A DNA stretch of 64,000 nucleotides. Origin: Dyella sedimenti. Lineage in GTDB: Bacteria > Pseudomonadota > Gammaproteobacteria > Xanthomonadales > Rhodanobacteraceae. The notes beneath the pieces were generated by a model. It searched no databases. It saw only the letters and a program-made list of their open reading frames with translations, and was not told the DNA's origin. Positions within the stretch are counted from its first letter, which is position 1. Each line of letters starts with the position of its first letter. Location of the stretch: contig NZ_JAKWJO010000009.1 in the NCBI RefSeq assembly GCF_022760995.1, positions 62,001 through 126,000 of the forward strand. The letters run 5' to 3'. Below, one piece after another: positions 60,286 to 64,000 of the stretch. The position numbers were made by a program, and so were the translations under genes.

Positions 60286-61143
60286 TTACGCGGCAAACAG
60301 GCTGCGCATCTTCTTCATGGCGTTGGCCTCGACCTGGCGGATGCGTTCGGCGGAGACGCCATACTCGTCGGCGAGGTCCTGCAGCGTGGCCTTATCCTCG
60401 TTGAGCCAGCGGCGCTGGATGATGTCGCGCGAGCGCTCGTCCAGCTTCTCCAGCGCGGCCGACAGCGTGTCGAGCTGGTTGTCGGCCTGGTCGGCGTCGG
60501 CCACGTTCTCGTACGGGTCGGCGCCGTCGTCGATCAGGAACGCCTCCGGCGCGGGCTTGGCATCTTCCTCGGCGTCGGCCGGGGCCTCGAAGCCGATGTC
60601 GCGGCCGGACAGGCGCGACTCCATCTCGCGCACGGTCGCTTCCGGCACGCCCAGGTCCTTGGCCACGGTACGCACTTCCTCGGCGTTCATCCAGCCCAGG
60701 CGCTTCTTGCTCTTGCGCAGGTTGAAGAACAGCTTGCGTTGCGCCTTGGTGGTGGCCACCTTGACGATGCGCCAGTTGCGCAGGATGAACTCGTGCATCT
60801 CGGCGCGGATCCAGTGCACCGCGAAGCTGACCAGGCGCACGCCCTGGTCGGGGTTGAAGCGCTTGACGGCCTTCATCAGGCCGATGTTGCCTTCCTGGAT
60901 CAGGTCGGACAGCTGCAGGCCGTAGCCGTTGTAGCCGCGGGCCACGTGGACCACGAAGCGCAGGTGGGACATCACCAGCTTGCGGGCCGAATCCAGGTCG
61001 TTCTCTTCGTTGTAGCGGCGCGACAGCGCCTGCTCTTCTTCCTGGCTGAGCACCGGGATCCGGTGGACCGCCGCGATATAGGCATCCAGACTGCCAACGA
61101 CACTCGGTACCGGCAGATTGGCGGTCACCAAAGCTTGAGACAT
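60286..61143 (-). CDS. rpoH: RNA polymerase sigma-32 (heat-shock sigma factor)
   Basis: A 285-residue sigma factor of the RpoH type. Region 2 has the DLIQEGNIGLMKAVKRFNPDQGVRLVSFAVHWI core, the RpoH box is QRKLFFNLRK, and region 4 ends with a helix-turn-helix (LQDLADEYGVSAERIRQVEANAMKKM). AGGAGG seven bases before the ATG is an excellent Shine-Dalgarno. Upstream lie a perfect CIRCE element and a sigma-E-like promoter. Confidence 0.96.
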   Translation of the reverse strand: MSQALVTANLPVPSVVGSLDAYIAAVHRIPVLSQEEEQALSRRYNEENDLDSARKLVMSHLRFVVHVARGYNGYGLQLSDLIQEGNIGLMKAVKRFNPDQGVRLVSFAVHWIRAEMHEFILRNWRIVKVATTKAQRKLFFNLRKSKKRLGWMNAEEVRTVAKDLGVPEATVREMESRLSGRDIGFEAPADAEEDAKPAPEAFLIDDGADPYENVADADQADNQLDTLSAALEKLDERSRDIIQRRWLNEDKATLQDLADEYGVSAERIRQVEANAMKKMRSLFAA

Positions 61144-61170
61144 GTTGGAACCTCCTGTGAGGGGATCAGC

Positions 61171-61197
61171 TTAGCACTCGCGTAGTGAGAGTGCTAA
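61171..61197. promoter_or_regulatory. CIRCE operator (HrcA-binding site) upstream of rpoH
   Basis: TTAGCACTC and GAGTGCTAA at 61171-61179 and 61189-61197, spaced by exactly nine bases, match the canonical CIRCE inverted repeat without mismatch. It lies 27-54 bases upstream of the rpoH start, so HrcA probably represses rpoH. Confidence 0.93.
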
Positions 61198-61214
61198 AGG
61201 CACCGGCAAGTTCC
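61186..61214 (-). promoter_or_regulatory. putative sigma-E-dependent rpoH promoter
   Basis: On the minus strand GGAACTT (61214 to 61208) is followed after 17 bases by TCTCA (61190 to 61186), close to the sigma-E consensus GGAACTT and TCTGA. The -10 lies inside the CIRCE repeat. In E. coli one rpoH promoter is sigma-E dependent, supporting this reading. Confidence 0.55.
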
Positions 61215-61326
61215 GGGCCTTTGATGTACTGAATAGTACAGGAATTTGAGACGCCTGTCCAGTGGGGCTTCCCAGGGGAGGTGCCACTATGCCGGCCAGG
61301 CGGTTCAGGAGGAGTGAAGAGCCCGT

Positions 61327-62028
61327 TCAGCCAAGTTCGGCGCGAGGTGGCAGCGACCAGTCGACCGGGAGCACGCCCCGGCTTTCCAGGTAGCGGTTGG
61401 CCGCCGAGAAGTGCCCGCAGCCCAGGAAGCCGCGGTGCGCCGACAACGGAGATGGGTGCACCGAGGTCAGGATGCAATGCCGCTGGCGGTCGATCAGCTG
61501 TCCCTTGCGCTGGGCGTAGGAGCCCCAGAGCATGAACACCAGCCCCTCCCGCTCCCGGTTGAGGGCATCGATGGCAGCGTCGGTGAAGCCCTCCCAGCCC
61601 TTGCCCTGGTGGGAGGCGGCCAGCCCCTGCTGCACCGTCAGCACCGCGTTGAGCAGCAGCACGCCCCGGTCGGCCCAGGGCGTCAGGCAGCCATGGTCGG
61701 GCGGGGCCAGGCCCAGGTCGCGCTGGATCTCCTTGAAGATGTTCTGCAGCGATGGCGGCGGCGGCACGCCGGGACGCACCGAGAAGCACAGCCCATGGGC
61801 CTGGTTCGGGCCGTGGTAGGGGTCCTGCCCCAGGATCACCACCCGCACCGCGTCGAACGGGGTGTGTTCGAAGGCGGCGAAGATTTCCGGCCCGGGCGGA
61901 TAGATCACCTTGCCGGCCTGCTTTTCGGCGCGCAGGAACTCCCCCAGCGCCCGCATGTCGGGGCGCAGCAGGTAGTCGCCGATGCGCGCCTTCCAGGACG
62001 GCTCCAGCTTGATGCGGTCCTCGCTCAT
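61327..62028 (-). CDS. ung: uracil-DNA glycosylase
   Basis: A 233-residue family-1 UDG that removes uracil from DNA. The catalytic GQDPYHGPNQAHGLCFSV has Asp69, and the leucine-loop HPSPLSAHRG supplies the His. It is translated from an ATG overlapping the upstream stop by four bases (ATGA), so it is coupled to the double-receiver regulator. Confidence 0.96.
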   Translation of the reverse strand: MSEDRIKLEPSWKARIGDYLLRPDMRALGEFLRAEKQAGKVIYPPGPEIFAAFEHTPFDAVRVVILGQDPYHGPNQAHGLCFSVRPGVPPPPSLQNIFKEIQRDLGLAPPDHGCLTPWADRGVLLLNAVLTVQQGLAASHQGKGWEGFTDAAIDALNREREGLVFMLWGSYAQRKGQLIDRQRHCILTSVHPSPLSAHRGFLGCGHFSAANRYLESRGVLPVDWSLPPRAELG

Positions 62029-62867
62029 GCGGCCTCGCCATGTTCGCGCAGGTGCTGCGACACCCGCAGTTGGAACAGCAGCTTGGTAATCAGCAGCCTT
62101 TCCTCGATGGGCTTCTCGACCAGGTCGTTGGCGCCCGCGCGCAGCAGCGCCGCCTGGTTGGCCGGGTTCTCGTCGCCAGTCATCACCAGCACCGGCAACC
62201 GGCCCTTGCCGTAGCCATAGTCGCGGCGGATGCGTTCGAGCAGGTCGCCGCCGGTAAGCTCGCCCTTCAGGCTCACGTCGGTGAGCACGATGTCGGCTCC
62301 CACCCGGCCCTGGGCGCGGGAGGTCTCCAGCAGGGCCAGCGCGTCCTCGGCGCTGATCACGTGGTGCACGGTGAGGCCATGCTTCTCCAGGATGCGGCGG
62401 GTGGCCAGCGCCACCACGCGGCTGTCCTCCACGTAGAGGACCTCGCCCTGGGCCGAGGCATCCGGGTGCACGTAGCCACGGATGAAATCCGCCAGGGCCT
62501 GGAAGCCCAGCGACTTGTCGAAATAGTCGGTGACGTGCTCGCCCAGCGTGCGGCTATGCAGGCGGTCGTCCACGTCGCCGGACACCACCACGATCGGCAC
62601 GTAGGCCTGGGCCGAGGATTCGCGCACGTGGCGGGCCAGCTCCAGGCCATCCATGTCGGGCAGGCGCAATGCGATGGTGATGAAGTCGAAGGCGCCGCCG
62701 TCGAGCAGCTCGCGCGCCTCCGCGCCATTGCCGGCGCCGACCACCTGGGCGTCGGGCAGTTCCGTCGTCAACACCCGGGCGATCAGCTGGCGCACCAGCC
62801 TGGAGCCGTCCACCACCAACACCCTGGGCGCCGCCCCCATCACTCGACTGCTGAAACTCGCACTCAT
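62025..62867 (-). CDS. double-receiver response regulator
   Basis: A 280-residue protein made of two CheY-like domains and no output domain. The first (residues 14-132) is degenerate: the acidic pair is Asp20-Gly21 and the usual phosphoacceptor is replaced by Ala66 (ITIALRLPDMDG), although Lys118 remains. The second (residues 142-262) is intact, with Glu/Asp in YVEDS, Asp197 in VLTDVSL and Lys252 in VEKPI. AAGGGG precedes the ATG. The stop overlaps ung. The output partner is unknown. Confidence 0.88.
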   Translation of the reverse strand: MSASFSSRVMGAAPRVLVVDGSRLVRQLIARVLTTELPDAQVVGAGNGAEARELLDGGAFDFITIALRLPDMDGLELARHVRESSAQAYVPIVVVSGDVDDRLHSRTLGEHVTDYFDKSLGFQALADFIRGYVHPDASAQGEVLYVEDSRVVALATRRILEKHGLTVHHVISAEDALALLETSRAQGRVGADIVLTDVSLKGELTGGDLLERIRRDYGYGKGRLPVLVMTGDENPANQAALLRAGANDLVEKPIEERLLITKLLFQLRVSQHLREHGEAA

Positions 62868-63003
62868 CCCCTTAGCTTCCACGTCCAGGCCGGCGCTCCC
62901 TGCCGGCGATGTATCGACGACTCCCGCCGGCGCCCCGGTGCCCCGCGCCAGCCATGCCACACTCGCATGACCGGCCCGCCACGGCCGTGAGCCCGCGCAC
63001 GCT

Positions 63004-63987
63004 TCATGCCACCTTGCGCAACTGCCAGGCGCTGACCAGGCGCGCGCCCAGCCAGCCCAGCACGGCCGCCGCCACCGGCACGGCGGCAAGCAGCCAGGGC
63101 GGCAGCACGTCGACCTGCAGCTTGCCGGCATACACCTGCCCCAGCCGCGCCACCGGCTCGGCCAGCGCCAGTTCCACCAGCACGGCGAATCCCACCGCCA
63201 GCAGGCCGCTGAACAGGCCATACCAGATGCCGGCATACAGGTAGGGCCGGCGCACGAAGGCGCGGCTGGCGCCCACCAGCATCAGCACGCCGATTTCCTC
63301 GCTGCGGCCGGCGATGTCCACGCGCACCGTGTTGCCCACCACCAGCAGCACCGCGATCACCAGCAACGCGGCCAGCACCAGCACCGCGCGCCGGCCCACG
63401 CCGAGCAACGCCTCCAGGCGCTGGCGCCAGGCGCCGCCGTCCTGCACCTGGTCCACGCCCTGCATGCCGCGCATGTCGGCCACCAGGCGCTCCACCGCAT
63501 CGGCGCCTGCGTCGGGCCGTGGCAGCACTTCGAGCACATAGGGCAGCGGGTTGCTGTCCAGCGTATGCAGCGCGCCGGAGAAGCCCTGCATACGGGCCAG
63601 TTCGTCCAGGCCCTGCTGCGGCGTCCTCACCGTGACCGAGGCCACCTCGGCGCGGTCGCGCAGCTTCTTCGCCGTCAGCTCGGCGGCGGAACCGCCCTGC
63701 GTGGGCTGCAGGAACACGCTGACGGTCTGGTTCTGGCCCAGCGCCTCGCCCATCTTCTGCACGTTGCCGAGCAGCAGGTAGAAGGTGAGCGGCAAGGCCA
63801 GCGCGATGGCCATCACCGCCACCGTCAGCAGGGTGCCCACTGGACGCGACATCAGCCGGCGCAGGCTGGCCAAGGCGCTCCAGCCGTGGTGCTCGCGCCA
63901 GCTGGCCACCGGCCGGGCGCGGGAACGGCCACCGCGCGGATGGCTCTCGCCCAGCAGCGGGCTTTCGTTGAGAGGCAGCTCTTGCAT
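63004..63987 (-). CDS. ftsX: cell-division ABC permease FtsX
   Basis: About 327 residues, four membrane helices and a large periplasmic loop. The N-terminal cytoplasmic leader (MQELPLNESPLLG) is followed by the first helix (VGTLLTVAVMAIALALPLTFYLL), the VSVFLQP segment and the C-terminal permease core with VGNTVRVDIAGRSEEIGVLMLVGAS. With FtsE it activates septal peptidoglycan amidases. ATG 63987 is given; a GTG six bases up overlaps the probable end of ftsE (TGA at 63990-63992), whose body is outside the window. Confidence 0.93.
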   Translation of the reverse strand: MQELPLNESPLLGESHPRGGRSRARPVASWREHHGWSALASLRRLMSRPVGTLLTVAVMAIALALPLTFYLLLGNVQKMGEALGQNQTVSVFLQPTQGGSAAELTAKKLRDRAEVASVTVRTPQQGLDELARMQGFSGALHTLDSNPLPYVLEVLPRPDAGADAVERLVADMRGMQGVDQVQDGGAWRQRLEALLGVGRRAVLVLAALLVIAVLLVVGNTVRVDIAGRSEEIGVLMLVGASRAFVRRPYLYAGIWYGLFSGLLAVGFAVLVELALAEPVARLGQVYAGKLQVDVLPPWLLAAVPVAAAVLGWLGARLVSAWQLRKVA

Positions 63988-64000
63988 GCTCACAGCACCT

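Noticed and set aside
63990..64000. Last codons of ftsE
   Set aside because: A TGA at 63990-63992 in a plausible frame overlaps the ftsX start region, but eleven bases are too few to support a feature.
1..64000. CRISPR arrays, tRNA, rRNA, insertion sequences, prophage
   Set aside because: No regularly spaced repeats, cloverleaf-forming tRNA genes, transposase or integrase genes were seen while reading both strands.

Overview
The window looks like a piece of the chromosome of a high-GC gammaproteobacterium of the Xanthomonadales, most likely Rhodanobacteraceae (Dyella, Luteibacter or Rhodanobacter type). I infer this from the GC-rich codon use, the TonB-dependent receptor and TPR-sulfotransferase content, the short AMP nucleosidase, and the REP-like repeats with a GGAGCGCACCCTGTGCGCGA core. 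It is ordinary coding-dense chromosome, with no phage, integrase, insertion sequence, CRISPR array, rRNA or tRNA that I can see.

Region by region. 1-2.5 kb: a truncated AraC-family regulator divergent from an alpha/beta hydrolase, then a small secreted protein. 2.9-6.2 kb: ferredoxin-NADP reductase, a DUF456 membrane protein and a secreted DUF885 protein. 6.3-9.8 kb: a hemolysin-III/PAQR protein, a secreted protein, a universal stress protein, a TonB-like protein and a small membrane protein. 10-12 kb: a cysteine-dioxygenase-like cupin coupled to a FAD/NAD(P) oxidoreductase. 12-16.5 kb: a three-gene reductase/reductase/efflux operon with a divergent LysR regulator. 16.5-22.2 kb: cardiolipin synthase, MFS transporter, nicotinamidase, a lipoprotein, a PIN-domain protein and small hypotheticals.

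22.4-32.8 kb is the most distinctive block: four sulfotransferases (three fused to TPR arrays), one TPR-linked aspartyl/asparaginyl beta-hydroxylase and a large TonB-dependent receptor, packed with 3-5 bp gaps or start/stop overlaps. It looks like an uncharacterised modification locus tied to an outer-membrane receptor.

33-51.9 kb is mainly housekeeping metabolism: AMP nucleosidase, FadE, DegV, an SDR, an ABC ATPase, MetE behind a cobalamin riboswitch, SppA, a MATE pump, DUF3667, PriA and transaldolase. Two non-coding stretches here carry clusters of DnaA-box-like sequences (38.3-38.5 kb and 48.55-48.59 kb). 52-60.2 kb holds a tripartite RND efflux operon downstream of an OmpR/histidine-kinase pair on the same strand. 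60.3-64 kb holds RpoH (behind a perfect CIRCE element overlapping a sigma-E-like promoter), uracil-DNA glycosylase, a double-receiver response regulator and FtsX.

Start codons were chosen from Shine-Dalgarno placement and family length; where the longest reading frame was clearly over-extended I moved the start inward. All functional statements are by recognition of sequence features; no database search was run.
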